From Naasia lichenicola (GTDB lineage: Bacteria > Actinomycetota > Actinomycetes > Actinomycetales > Microbacteriaceae): DNA of 64,000 bases. The notes under the pieces are model-generated. The model saw only the letters and a program-made list of their open reading frames with translations. It was not told where the DNA came from and made no database searches. The translations under genes and the position numbers were made by a program. Shown here piece by piece: positions 40,593-49,493 of this stretch. Each line of letters begins with the position of its first letter. Within the stretch, counting starts at the first letter, position 1. The stretch spans positions 620,001 to 684,000 of the forward strand of contig NZ_SSSM01000001.1 in the NCBI RefSeq assembly GCF_004801885.1. The letters run 5' to 3'.

Positions 40593-41021
40593 ATGGCCAT
40601 CAGGGACGGGATCCACACCACGAATTACGACGCCACCTTCATCGAGGTCGCCGACGACTGCCCGGTCCCCGAGGCGACCGTGCCCGTCGACCGCGGCTCC
40701 GCTCCGAGCATCGCCACCATGCAGTTCGAGATGATCGCGGCCCATCCGTACGCGTTCACCTCCGACGAGGTCATCTTCGAGGTATTCGCCGAGCGCGCGG
40801 GGATCCCGGCCGACCAGCGACCCGCCGCCCGGGAGGAGTACTTCTCCGTCGGTCGCGCCTGCCTCCGTGCTTCGCCACTCGGCAAGCGATGGGGCTGGGG
40901 AGTTCACAGCGACGGCGACGGACGAGTGGCCGTCGTGCCGCTCGGATCACCCGAGTACGACCGGTTGCGGGAGTCTGCCGACGTCGCGCACCTCAAGGCG
41001 ATGCGCAGCTCGCGCTCCTAG
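40593..41021 (+). CDS. DUF6157 family protein
   Basis: A 142-residue soluble protein matching the DUF6157 pattern: HTTNYDATFIEVADDCPVPEATVP, MQFEMIAAHPYAFTSDEVIFEVFA and FSVGRACLRASPLGKRWGWGVHSD. No catalytic role is known for the family. A GAAGGGAAG ribosome-binding site precedes the ATG at 40593. Confidence 0.85.
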   Translation: MAIRDGIHTTNYDATFIEVADDCPVPEATVPVDRGSAPSIATMQFEMIAAHPYAFTSDEVIFEVFAERAGIPADQRPAAREEYFSVGRACLRASPLGKRWGWGVHSDGDGRVAVVPLGSPEYDRLRESADVAHLKAMRSSRS

Positions 41022-41060
41022 AGCGGCAGCTGGCCGCACAGGGCGTAGGGGGTAGGGCGC

Positions 41061-41228
41061 TCAGTGGCCCTGGTCGGCTCCGCGGCGGTGCTTGTGCTTC
41101 TCCTGCTTGGGCTTCGTGGGCTTGTCGCCGCTGGCCGTCCGCACCGGAGACGCGGCCTGGCCGGACTGGTCAGCCGCAGAGGGCTCCCAGGTGAAGTAGT
41201 CGGGACCTGCTGGCTTGACCTGGGTCAT
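41061..41228 (-). CDS. Small hydrophilic protein (55 aa)
   Basis: Not recognised. It begins MTQVKPAGPDYFTWEPSAAD and ends with a Lys/His-rich tail (KPTKPKQEKHKHRRGADQGH), so it is likely to be disordered and possibly nucleic-acid- or metal-binding. GAAGG lies about 6 bases before the ATG at 41228. It is divergent from the first SWIM-SNF2 helicase. Confidence 0.55.
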   Translation of the reverse strand: MTQVKPAGPDYFTWEPSAADQSGQAASPVRTASGDKPTKPKQEKHKHRRGADQGH

Positions 41229-41403
41229 TGGTGCCTTCGTTCTTCCAGTGCGATCATCGTCGACCGCATGACAAGGGTACGGCCGCAAATCGACTCGTGA
41301 CCTGGGAATTCACCGACCGGGGCGCGTCGCTTGGGTGACCATTCCTCAGCTTCGGATCGGGTGAGGACCCGCTTCGCGACGCGCGGCGGGTGCTCCGCCC
41401 GCC

Positions 41404-41409
41404 TAGGCT
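41404..41409 (+). promoter_or_regulatory. Leaderless-type -10 element for SWIM-SNF2 helicase 1
   Basis: TAGGCT lies 8 bases before the GTG at 41418. It selects this GTG over the upstream ATG-like start at 41331. Confidence 0.5.
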
Positions 41410-41417
41410 GGAAGATC

Positions 41418-44400
41418 GTGTTCACCGATGCCGACATCCGCGCCCTCACGGGCAGTGGCGCGTTCGCGCGCGGCGAGACCTACGCCCGCGAGGGCCACTT
41501 CGACGACATCGAGTGGGAGGAGCCGCGGCGGCGCCTGCTCGGCCGCTCGAAGGGCTCGCACGGCAAGTTCTATCGGACCACCGTGAACTTCGAGGGCCGG
41601 TCCGATTCGCTGGTGCCCACGCGATCCACCTGCTCCTGCCCCCAGGGCTCGGGATGCAAGCACGTCGCCGGACTGCTGCTGACCTCGCGCCGGCTGGGCT
41701 ACCCGCCCGAGACCCTCCCGGGAGCACTCGGTTCCGCCGCCACGAGCACGCCGTCGCAGATGCAGCAGATCTACGAGGCGGCCCAGGCACGGGCGGCCAC
41801 CGTGTCGACCTGGCGCCGGCAGCTCGAGCCGCTGCTGGAGAAGACGGCCGCCCCGACCGCGCGCGGCGAGCTGGGGGTGCAGTTCGAGCTGCACTCCACC
41901 CTGGCCCGTGGCACCCGTCGAGCGTTCGTCAGCCTGCTGGCGCATGCGGTTCGGATGGGCGAGCGGGGTCTCTGGGTGCGCAGCAACATCAACTGGGCCG
42001 ATCTGCAGAACGCCCACTCGTCGTACGTGCCCTGGCAGGTCGACGCCATGCTCGCCATCCGCCGCGCGCTGCAGAAGAACGAGCCGGGGTGGGGCAGCAG
42101 CAACCGCGCGCCGCTCGCCCTCGAGGACGTTCCCGCTCCCGGTCCATGGCAGGCGCTGCGAGCCGCCCGCGATGCCGGCGTGGTCTTCATCGCGAGCGAC
42201 GCGGCGCAATCCCCGGTGCGACTCAGCGACGAGCTCGCCAAGATCGAGTTCGACGTCGCGACGACCTCGTCCGGGCTGGCCGCCCGCACCCGCATCACCC
42301 TCGCCGGCGACGAGCTCCGTCCGCGCCAGCTGGGACTCGTCGGCTTCCCGACCTCCGGCCTGTACACCTGGAACGGCGATGCCGCCACCCCGAGCGAAAT
42401 CACGCTCGCGGCGTTCGAGCGCCCGCTCAGCAGCGCCGAGCGAGCGCTGACCGATCTCACGACCCCGGTCGAGATCCCCGCCGACGAGGTCGCCGAGTTC
42501 ACCGACACCATCGGCACGCGGCTCTCCGAGACGATCGCCCTCACCTCCAGCGACGACACCTTCACCCTCCCCGAGCGGCGCCGTCCCCGCCTCGGCGTCA
42601 CCGTCGAGCACCTGGTCGGCCTCAACGTGCGGGTCAGCTGGCACTGGATCTACGCGACGGACGCCGACGCGAACGGGGCTGTGGACCGCCAGCGCGTCTC
42701 GTTCGACGCCACGAGCGGACGAGACGGCCGCGCCGAGGCGAAGCTGTGGGGCGAGCTGCCCGGCGGCCTCGGCCGATGGCTGCCCAAGGGTCCGCTGGAC
42801 GGCCCGGGATCGACCGCCTTCTACGCGGGCATGAGCGCGCTCAGCTTCGTCGCCGAGGCCCTCCCCGTGATCCGGACGATCGCCGAGGTCGAGGACATCG
42901 GCGAGCCGACCGACTACAAGGCGGCCGAGGCGCCGCCCGAGGTCACCTTCACGACGGTGGAGCGGCCGGACGACCGCGACTGGTTCGACCTCGAGATCAC
43001 CGTGCTCGTCGACGGAGAGGAGATCCCGTTCGCCGAGGTCTTCCTCGCGCTCGACCGGGGCGACGACTACCTCGTGCTGCCGGGCGGCGTCTACGCGCCC
43101 CTCACCGGACCGCGTTTCGACCGGCTCCGCGAGCTGATCTCCGAGGCCAAGCGCCTGGACGACACCGGGGGAGAGGGCATCGCCCTCAACCGCTACCAGA
43201 CCGCTCTCTGGGACGACCTCGCCGAGGTCGGCGTGCTCGGCGCTCAGGCCAAGGCCTGGCAGGACAGCGTGCGCGCCCTCTCGGGCGGCGAGCCTCCGAC
43301 CGTGCCACTGCCCGCCGGCTTCACCGCCGAGCTGCGCGGCTATCAGCAGACCGGCTTCGACTGGCTCAGCTTCCTCTACGACGCGGGTCTCGGCGGCGTG
43401 CTCGCCGACGACATGGGACTCGGCAAGACGGTGCAGGCGCTCGCGATGATCTCCCACACCGCCGAGCTCGAGGCGGAGGACACCGCCGAGCGGGGCAGCC
43501 CGCCGCGGCCGTTCCTCGTCGTCGCGCCCACCAGCGTGCTGCCGAACTGGGTCAGCGAGGCGAAGCGCTTCGCACCCAACCTCACGGTCGCGATGATCGA
43601 TGCGACCTCCGCGAAGAGCGGGGTGCCGCTCGCCACCCAGGTCGACGACGCCGACATCATCGTCACCTCCTACGCACTGGTCCGCCTCGACGAGGAGCAG
43701 TACGCCCAGCTGCCGTTGCGCGGAGTGCTCTTCGACGAGGCGCAGTTCCTCAAGAACCGGCGCTCGATCATCCACCGGGTGGCCCGCGAGCTGCGCGCTC
43801 CGGTCAAGTTCGCGCTGACCGGAACGCCGCTGGAGAACTCGCTGACCGACCTGTGGTCGATCCTCGCCGTCGTCGCCCCCGGGCTCTTCCCGAGCATCCC
43901 GACCTTCACCGAGCTCTACCTCGCGCCGATCGAGCGCGACAACGACCGCGGCCGACTGGCGCAGCTGCGCCGCAGGATCCGGCCCCTGATGCTGCGCCGC
44001 ACCAAGGAGCACGTCGCATCCGAGCTCCCGCCGAAGCAGGAGCAGGTGCTCGAGCTCGAGCTCGGGCCCGAGCAGCGTCGGGTCTACGACACGATCCTCG
44101 CCCGCGAGCGCCGTCGAGTGCTCGGCCTGATGGACGAGTTCTCCCGCAACCGGATGCAGATCTTCCGCGCGCTCACCCTGCTGCGGCAGGCCGCGCTCGA
44201 TGCCTCGCTGATCGATCAGGGCGGGAGCTCGGGCGGCCTCCACGAGCTCGACGACGAGGAGGGCGCGGCCCTCAACGCGGACATCCCGTCCGCCAAGCTC
44301 GACGTGCTCGAGGAGCTGCTGGCCGATGCCCTCGAGGAGGACCACCGTGTCCTGATCTTCAGTCAGTTCACCCGCTTCCTCGGCAAGGTCAAGGACCGCC

Positions 44401-44798
44401 TCGACGCCTCGGGCACCAAGTACGCGTACCTGGACGGGCGCACGCGCAAGCGCGGCGAGCAGATCGACCTGTTCCGCTCCGGCGAGGTGCCGGTCTTCCT
44501 GATCAGCCTCAAGGCGGGCGGCTTCGGCCTCAACCTCGCCGAGGCGGACTACTGCATCCTGCTCGACCCCTGGTGGAACCCGGCCGCCGAGGCCCAGGCC
44601 ATCGACCGAGCGCATCGGATCGGGCAGACCAACACCGTGCACGTCTACCGCCTGGTCGCCGCCGACACGATCGAGCAGCGGATGATGGCCCTCAAGCAGT
44701 CGAAGGCCGAGCTGTTCAGCGCAGTCATGTCGGGCGAGGGCGACGCCGTGCCGACCCAGCTCACCGCCGACGACATCCGCAGCCTCCTCGACGAGTAG
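41418..44798 (+). CDS. SWIM zinc-finger SNF2-family helicase, copy 1
   Basis: DNA-translocating ATPase of 1126 residues. The N-terminal SWIM finger is CSC...C-K-H at residues 72-82. A long middle region precedes the SNF2 motor, which has the Q/Walker A segment LADDMGLGKTVQA near 660-675, the DEAQ-type box FDEAQFLKN, motif III TGTPLENSL, and the C-terminal helicase half ending in AGGFGLNLAEAD and IDRAHRIGQTN near 1065. It works on double-stranded DNA or nucleoprotein by family; the biological role is not known. A paralogue follows directly downstream. Confidence 0.93.
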   Translation: MFTDADIRALTGSGAFARGETYAREGHFDDIEWEEPRRRLLGRSKGSHGKFYRTTVNFEGRSDSLVPTRSTCSCPQGSGCKHVAGLLLTSRRLGYPPETLPGALGSAATSTPSQMQQIYEAAQARAATVSTWRRQLEPLLEKTAAPTARGELGVQFELHSTLARGTRRAFVSLLAHAVRMGERGLWVRSNINWADLQNAHSSYVPWQVDAMLAIRRALQKNEPGWGSSNRAPLALEDVPAPGPWQALRAARDAGVVFIASDAAQSPVRLSDELAKIEFDVATTSSGLAARTRITLAGDELRPRQLGLVGFPTSGLYTWNGDAATPSEITLAAFERPLSSAERALTDLTTPVEIPADEVAEFTDTIGTRLSETIALTSSDDTFTLPERRRPRLGVTVEHLVGLNVRVSWHWIYATDADANGAVDRQRVSFDATSGRDGRAEAKLWGELPGGLGRWLPKGPLDGPGSTAFYAGMSALSFVAEALPVIRTIAEVEDIGEPTDYKAAEAPPEVTFTTVERPDDRDWFDLEITVLVDGEEIPFAEVFLALDRGDDYLVLPGGVYAPLTGPRFDRLRELISEAKRLDDTGGEGIALNRYQTALWDDLAEVGVLGAQAKAWQDSVRALSGGEPPTVPLPAGFTAELRGYQQTGFDWLSFLYDAGLGGVLADDMGLGKTVQALAMISHTAELEAEDTAERGSPPRPFLVVAPTSVLPNWVSEAKRFAPNLTVAMIDATSAKSGVPLATQVDDADIIVTSYALVRLDEEQYAQLPLRGVLFDEAQFLKNRRSIIHRVARELRAPVKFALTGTPLENSLTDLWSILAVVAPGLFPSIPTFTELYLAPIERDNDRGRLAQLRRRIRPLMLRRTKEHVASELPPKQEQVLELELGPEQRRVYDTILARERRRVLGLMDEFSRNRMQIFRALTLLRQAALDASLIDQGGSSGGLHELDDEEGAALNADIPSAKLDVLEELLADALEEDHRVLIFSQFTRFLGKVKDRLDASGTKYAYLDGRTRKRGEQIDLFRSGEVPVFLISLKAGGFGLNLAEADYCILLDPWWNPAAEAQAIDRAHRIGQTNTVHVYRLVAADTIEQRMMALKQSKAELFSAVMSGEGDAVPTQLTADDIRSLLDE

Positions 44799-44816
44799 CG
44801 CCGCAGGAGTCCAGGC

Positions 44817-44920
44817 TGCACGGATCAGGGGATCCGAGCCCGATGGGGGCGTCCAGGGCCGAACATCAGCCTTCCTCGGGGGCAAACCCCTGATCCGCGC
44901 GACATCCCCTGATCCGTGCA
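44817..44920. repeat. Three copies of a 14-bp motif between the two SNF2 genes
   Basis: GCACGGATCAGGGG occurs at 44818-44831 and, inverted, at 44906-44919 within a perfect 16-bp inverted pair (44817-44832 with 44905-44920). A third inverted copy, with one difference, is at 44887-44900, so the two inverted sites are 19 bases apart start to start. They lie 48 to 136 bases before the second SNF2 start. Confidence 0.85.
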
Positions 44921-44966
44921 TTCGGGCGCGACCTCGAAGCAGCCCCGTCCTGACAGAATCGATCCG

Positions 44967-47900
44967 ATGGACTTCGTGTTCTCGCAGCGCGACATCCTGG
45001 CGCTCACCTCATCCGCCGCGTTCTCCGCGGCCGTGCCATACGTGGCTCGCGACGCGGTCGACATCCAGGAGACGGGTCGGATCGACGAGACCGACTACCT
45101 GGTCGCCGAGGTGAGCCTGCCGACGGGCGAGCTGCGTACCGTGCAGCTCACGGTCCAGAGCGTGTACGGCCGGACCAACCTCGAGGCCGGCTGCACCTGC
45201 ACCGCACCGAGCGCATGCGAGCACGTCGCGGCCGTCCTGCTCGCACTGGCCGCCCGCACGGTCCGCGTGCAGTCGGCGGATGGCGTGGCCGACCTCGCCC
45301 CGCCCACCGCACTGGCGCCGGCCATCGTCGAGGCGGCCCGGCACAGCAGCAGCGCCCCCGCCAAGCCGCCGCCCTGGGAGCGCGCGCTCGCCGCATCGCT
45401 CGGCACGGGCCGTCGCGACACCGAGAGCGCCGCGCTGCTGGTGGAGCTGCACGACGACAGCGGCAAGGGCGGCTGGTCGACGCCGCGGCCGCGCAAGACG
45501 GCCTATCTGGCAGCGCGGCCGGCGACCCGCGGGACGCGCGGCAGCTGGATCCGCAGCGCCGTCACCTGGTCGCGGCTCGACGACGCGCCCATCCACGCCG
45601 AGCAGCTCGACGTGCTCCGCGAGTTCGTCGCGCTGTATCGGGCGAGCACCGACGGGCAGGAGTACTCCCGCTACACCTGGTCGGCGTCGCCCGACTGGAT
45701 GCCGCTCGACTCGCTGCCATCCCGCGGGCTCTGGTCGCTGATCGACGCCGTGCGGTCAGCGGGCATCCCCATCGTCCATTCGAGCAAGTCGCAACCGCTC
45801 GTCCGTTTCGACGACCGGACCGCCACTGCCCGGTTCGACATGACGCTCGCGCGCGGGCGGCTCAAGGTCGGCGCCGAGGTCGAGATCGACGGCGAGACGG
45901 TGCCGGGCGTCGTCGGGTTCCTGGGATCGCCCGCCGTGGGCGTGGCATGGATCGACGCGGGCACCGCGAGCGCCGACCTGGTCATCGCCCGCACCGACGT
46001 GCCGATCGCCTCGGCGGTGCGGGATGTCCTCGGCCGGCCCGAGCCGCTGAGCATCGCGGGCGCCCAGATCGAGCAGTTCGAGAACGACTACCTTCCGCGC
46101 CTGCAGCGCCTGGCACCGGTCCGGTCCTCGGATGCCAGCTACGTCCCGCCGCCGCCCGCCCGCCCCTCCCTGGCGCTCACCATCCAGCACGAGGGCCTGC
46201 AGATCAGCCTCGATTGGGCGTGGGCCTACGGCACGAGCCGACCGTTGCGCGATCGGGCCGTCGAGTCGGAGATCGCAGCGGCGGTGAGCTGGGCGATCGG
46301 CTTCGATCTGCCCCTCGTCGTCGGTCCGGATGCCGCAGGTACGGCGACGCTCGAGGAACCGGCGTCCGGTCCGCCGTTCCCGCCACGCGTCCTGCCGGGC
46401 GCCAACGCCGCCGTGTTCATGGCCGAGGTTCTGCCGCGCCTGCGCGAGGTGCCGGACCTGCGGATCGCCGAGAACGGCGACGCGATCGATTACCGCCTCG
46501 CCGCCGAGCAGCCCGTCGTCTCCATCCGGACCGACATCGACGGGATCGACGTCAGCGCGGATCCGGGCGACGAGGCGGGGCTCGGTCCGCGGGACTGGCT
46601 CGACCTCGATGTGAGCGTCACGGTCGAGGGGGAGAAGGTGCCGTTCGGCGCCCTGTTCGCGGCGCTCAGCATCGGCGACCCCGTCTTCCTGCTGCCGAGC
46701 GGCACCTACTTCCCGATCACCGGTCCCGAGTTCGACCGGCTGCGCGCGGTCATCGACGAGGCGAAGACGCTCAACGACCGGCCGCTGGAACGGCTGCGGG
46801 TCAGCAGGTACCAGGTCGACCTCTGGCAGGAGCTCGTCGAACTCGGCATCGTCGAGGCGCAGGCCGCCGAGTGGCAGGCGGCCGTCGCGCTGCTCGCGGA
46901 CAGCGCGATGCTCGAGGCCGTCACGCCGCCGCCCACCTTCACCGCCGAGCTGCGGGAGTACCAGTCCAGCGGGCTCGCCTGGATGCACTTCCTGCGGACC
47001 AACGGCCTCGGCGGCGTGCTCGCCGATGACATGGGGCTCGGCAAAACGGTCCAGGCGCTCGCCATGATGGCGCTCGCGCACGAGGAGCAGGGCGAGGCGA
47101 TGGCGCCGTTCCTCGTCGTGGCACCCACGAGCGTCGTCGGCAACTGGGTGAGCGAGGCCGAGCGCTTCGCTCCCGCGCTGCGGGCGGTCGCGATCACCGA
47201 GACGGGGAGCCGCCGACGCAGCACGCTCGCCGAGGCCACCGCCGGCGCGCAGATCGTGGTGACCAGCTACGCGCTGTTCCGGATCGAGTTCGAGGAGTAT
47301 CGGCATCTGGCCTGGTCCGGGCTCCTGCTCGACGAGGCGCAGCTGATCAAGAACCACACCTCGCGCGGCTACCGCTGCGCCCGCCTGCTGGAGGTGCCGT
47401 TCAAGCTCGCCATCACCGGGACCCCGCTGGAGAACAATCTGCTCGAGCTGTGGTCGCTCGTCTCCCTGACCTGCCCTGGACTGCTCGGAGGCGCCACCCA
47501 CTTCACCCAGTTCTACCGCCAGCCGATCGAGCGCGACCGGGAGCAGGGCAAGCTCGCCACGCTTCAGCGGCGGATCGCCCCCTTCCTGCTGCGCCGCACC
47601 AAGGACCAGGTGGCCGGCGACCTGCCTCCCAAGCAGGAGCAGGTGCTCGAGCTGGACCTGCATGCCGCGCATCGCCGGATCTACGACGTGCGGCTGCAGC
47701 GTGAGCGCCAGAAGGTGCTGGGCCTCGCCGCCGACTCGAACGAGAACCGCTTCCAGATCTTCCGGTCGCTGACCATGCTGCGCCAGCTCGCGCTGGACGC
47801 CTCCCTCGTCGACGAGACCGCGGTCGGAGTGCCGTCCGCCAAGCTCGACATGCTCCTCGAGCTGCTGGTCGAGGCTGCCGCGGAGGGGCACCGGGTGCTC

Positions 47901-48338
47901 GTTTTCAGCCAGTTCACCCGCTTTCTCGGCAAGGCGCGCGACCTCGCCGCGGAGGTCGGTCTCAGCTATGCCTACCTCGACGGCACCACCGCGCGCCGCG
48001 GCGAGCAGATCGACCGCTTCCGGGCGGGAGAGGCGTCGGTCTTCTTCGTCTCGCTGAAGGCAGGCGGCTTCGGCCTCAACCTCACCGAGGCCGACTACGT
48101 GATCCTGCTCGACCCGTGGTGGAACCCCGCGACCGAGGCGCAGGCCATCGACCGCACGCACCGGATCGGGCAGACGAAGTCGGTCATGGTCTACCGGCTC
48201 GTCACCCGTAACACCATCGAGCAGAAGGTGATGTCGCTTCAGGCGAGCAAGGCGCAGCTGTTCGCCGATGTGCTCGACGCGGAGGATGCGGAGGTCAGCA
48301 CACTGAGCGCCGACGACCTGCGCGCTCTGCTCGACTGA
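44967..48338 (+). CDS. SWIM zinc-finger SNF2-family helicase, copy 2
   Basis: Paralogue of the preceding gene, 1123 residues with the same order of parts: an N-terminal (F/V)F-x-x-x-DI-x-ALT segment, SWIM finger CTC...C-E-H at residues 76-86, a central region, then the SNF2 motor with LADDMGLGKTVQALAMMALA near 690, LLDEAQLIKN, TGTPLENNL and IDRTHRIGQTK. The ATG at 44967 aligns with the GTG start of copy 1. The motor halves are very similar and the N-terminal halves more divergent, pointing to an old duplication. Confidence 0.93.
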   Translation: MDFVFSQRDILALTSSAAFSAAVPYVARDAVDIQETGRIDETDYLVAEVSLPTGELRTVQLTVQSVYGRTNLEAGCTCTAPSACEHVAAVLLALAARTVRVQSADGVADLAPPTALAPAIVEAARHSSSAPAKPPPWERALAASLGTGRRDTESAALLVELHDDSGKGGWSTPRPRKTAYLAARPATRGTRGSWIRSAVTWSRLDDAPIHAEQLDVLREFVALYRASTDGQEYSRYTWSASPDWMPLDSLPSRGLWSLIDAVRSAGIPIVHSSKSQPLVRFDDRTATARFDMTLARGRLKVGAEVEIDGETVPGVVGFLGSPAVGVAWIDAGTASADLVIARTDVPIASAVRDVLGRPEPLSIAGAQIEQFENDYLPRLQRLAPVRSSDASYVPPPPARPSLALTIQHEGLQISLDWAWAYGTSRPLRDRAVESEIAAAVSWAIGFDLPLVVGPDAAGTATLEEPASGPPFPPRVLPGANAAVFMAEVLPRLREVPDLRIAENGDAIDYRLAAEQPVVSIRTDIDGIDVSADPGDEAGLGPRDWLDLDVSVTVEGEKVPFGALFAALSIGDPVFLLPSGTYFPITGPEFDRLRAVIDEAKTLNDRPLERLRVSRYQVDLWQELVELGIVEAQAAEWQAAVALLADSAMLEAVTPPPTFTAELREYQSSGLAWMHFLRTNGLGGVLADDMGLGKTVQALAMMALAHEEQGEAMAPFLVVAPTSVVGNWVSEAERFAPALRAVAITETGSRRRSTLAEATAGAQIVVTSYALFRIEFEEYRHLAWSGLLLDEAQLIKNHTSRGYRCARLLEVPFKLAITGTPLENNLLELWSLVSLTCPGLLGGATHFTQFYRQPIERDREQGKLATLQRRIAPFLLRRTKDQVAGDLPPKQEQVLELDLHAAHRRIYDVRLQRERQKVLGLAADSNENRFQIFRSLTMLRQLALDASLVDETAVGVPSAKLDMLLELLVEAAAEGHRVLVFSQFTRFLGKARDLAAEVGLSYAYLDGTTARRGEQIDRFRAGEASVFFVSLKAGGFGLNLTEADYVILLDPWWNPATEAQAIDRTHRIGQTKSVMVYRLVTRNTIEQKVMSLQASKAQLFADVLDAEDAEVSTLSADDLRALLD

Positions 48339-48435
48339 TCGGGGATAGGCACTCCTGCGGCGGAGGTCGATAATCGAGGCAGCACCGCCCGATCGGGCGA
48401 TCCGGTACCCGACATCCACATCCGAGGAGCACCTC

Positions 48436-48861
48436 ATGGTCAGCAATCTCAGCCCCTACCTCAACTTCCGGCAGGTCGCCGAGGAGGCCATGACCTTCTA
48501 CCAGTCCGTCTTCGGCGGGGACCTCACCCTGAGCCGCTTCTCCGACTACGGCATGGAGGTGCCGCCCGAGGAGTCGAACCACATCATGCACTCGCAGCTG
48601 TCGACCCCGAACGGCTTCCTTCTGATGGGCTCGGACACCCCCTCGTACATGGAGCTGCCGGACAGCAGCAACGTGTCCATCTCGCTGAGCAGCGGTCCGG
48701 AGGGGGAGGAGGAGCTCACCGGCTACTGGAACGCCCTGCTGGAGGGCGGCACTCAGACGGTGCCGCTGGAGAAGGCGCCATGGGGCGACAGCTTCGGCAT
48801 GCTGACGGACAGGTACGGCACGAAGTGGCTGGTCAACATCTCGGGTGCACCCGCCGCCTGA
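48436..48861 (+). CDS. PhnB-like VOC family protein
   Basis: A 141-residue protein of the PhnB/YdcJ branch of the VOC superfamily: SPYLNFRQVAEEAMTFYQSVFGGDLTLSRFSDYG at the N-terminus, NHIMHSQLSTPNGFLLMGSD in the middle and the C-terminal PWGDSFGMLTDRYGTKWLVNIS. GAGGAG precedes the ATG by 6 bases. A palindromic element follows the stop. Enzymatic function is unknown. Confidence 0.9.
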   Translation: MVSNLSPYLNFRQVAEEAMTFYQSVFGGDLTLSRFSDYGMEVPPEESNHIMHSQLSTPNGFLLMGSDTPSYMELPDSSNVSISLSSGPEGEEELTGYWNALLEGGTQTVPLEKAPWGDSFGMLTDRYGTKWLVNISGAPAA

Positions 48862-48869
48862 GCGAACCC

Positions 48870-48909
48870 CCGGTGCCTGAGCCGGGCGCGGAGCGACCGT
48901 GTGGAAGCC
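48870..48909. repeat. Intergenic palindromic element, degenerate copy
   Basis: Begins CCGGTGCCTGAGCCGGGCGC and ends CGTGTGGAAGCC, a diverged member of the repeat family seen at 61.6-62.7 kb. It lies 8 bases after the PhnB-like stop. Confidence 0.6.
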
Positions 48910-48992
48910 GCTCTGAGCCGCCTCGTGGACGTCGAAGATAACGATCCGGATTCGAACATACCGACGAATCTCGCGATGTCGGAGGCTCGTCC

Positions 48993-48998
48993 TAGTCT
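48993..48998 (+). promoter_or_regulatory. Leaderless-type -10 element for the 131-aa hypothetical gene
   Basis: TAGTCT lies 6 bases before the ATG at 49005 and supports that start over the internal ATG at 49026. Confidence 0.5.
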
Positions 48999-49004
48999 CC
49001 AGAT

Positions 49005-49400
49005 ATGACCCGCCGCCAGCCGCAGATGTCCAACGCTTCCCGCCAGTCCGCAGAGCGCGCCAGCACTCTCCAGACTCCCGCACGCCGGCATTTCCTGATT
49101 GAGGGCGAGCCCGCTCAGCTGCTGCTCTCGGCGGTGTTCGCGCTCCAGGTGAGCGCGAGCAGCGACGGCCGTCGGCGTCTCGCCGGCAAGGGCGATCCCG
49201 CGGCCATGGCGGCACTGCGCCGAGCGATGAGCCGCCTCGAAGCCCGGCTCGAGGCCTACGACTCCGCTCACGGCGGCTTCGCCCCTACCGAGGCGAGCTC
49301 GCGTCGCCGCATGTGCGAGGCGTTCGACATCGTGGCGAAGCGGGCCATGGACGCATACGGCATCGAACAGGCGCCGTGGGAGCTTCAGCTCGCCAGCTGA
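49005..49400 (+). CDS. Hypothetical protein (131 aa)
   Basis: Not recognised. The first 27 residues are polar and basic; the rest looks helical (FLIEGEPAQLLLSAVFALQVSASSDGRRRLAGKG, AMAALRRAMSRLEARLEAYDSAHGG, MCEAFDIVAKRAMDAYGIEQAPWELQ). No membrane helix or signal peptide is present. It is convergent with the coiled-coil gene ending at 49494. Confidence 0.65.
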   Translation: MTRRQPQMSNASRQSAERASTLQTPARRHFLIEGEPAQLLLSAVFALQVSASSDGRRRLAGKGDPAAMAALRRAMSRLEARLEAYDSAHGGFAPTEASSRRRMCEAFDIVAKRAMDAYGIEQAPWELQLAS

Positions 49401-49493
49401 CGCTCGGCCCCATAGAACACGCCTTCGCAGGTGAGGGCAGTTCGCCGTCGCAGCGTGCGTCCACGAGTCCTCACCGGGAACCGGTGGAAACGA

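Noticed and set aside
41403-44921. 1172-codon minus-strand reading frame opposite SNF2 copy 1
   Set aside because: Shadow of the helicase gene; the product is a low-information Arg/Gly/Val/Leu-rich string without motifs.
45756-48446. 896-codon minus-strand reading frame opposite SNF2 copy 2
   Set aside because: Shadow of the second helicase gene, for the same reasons.
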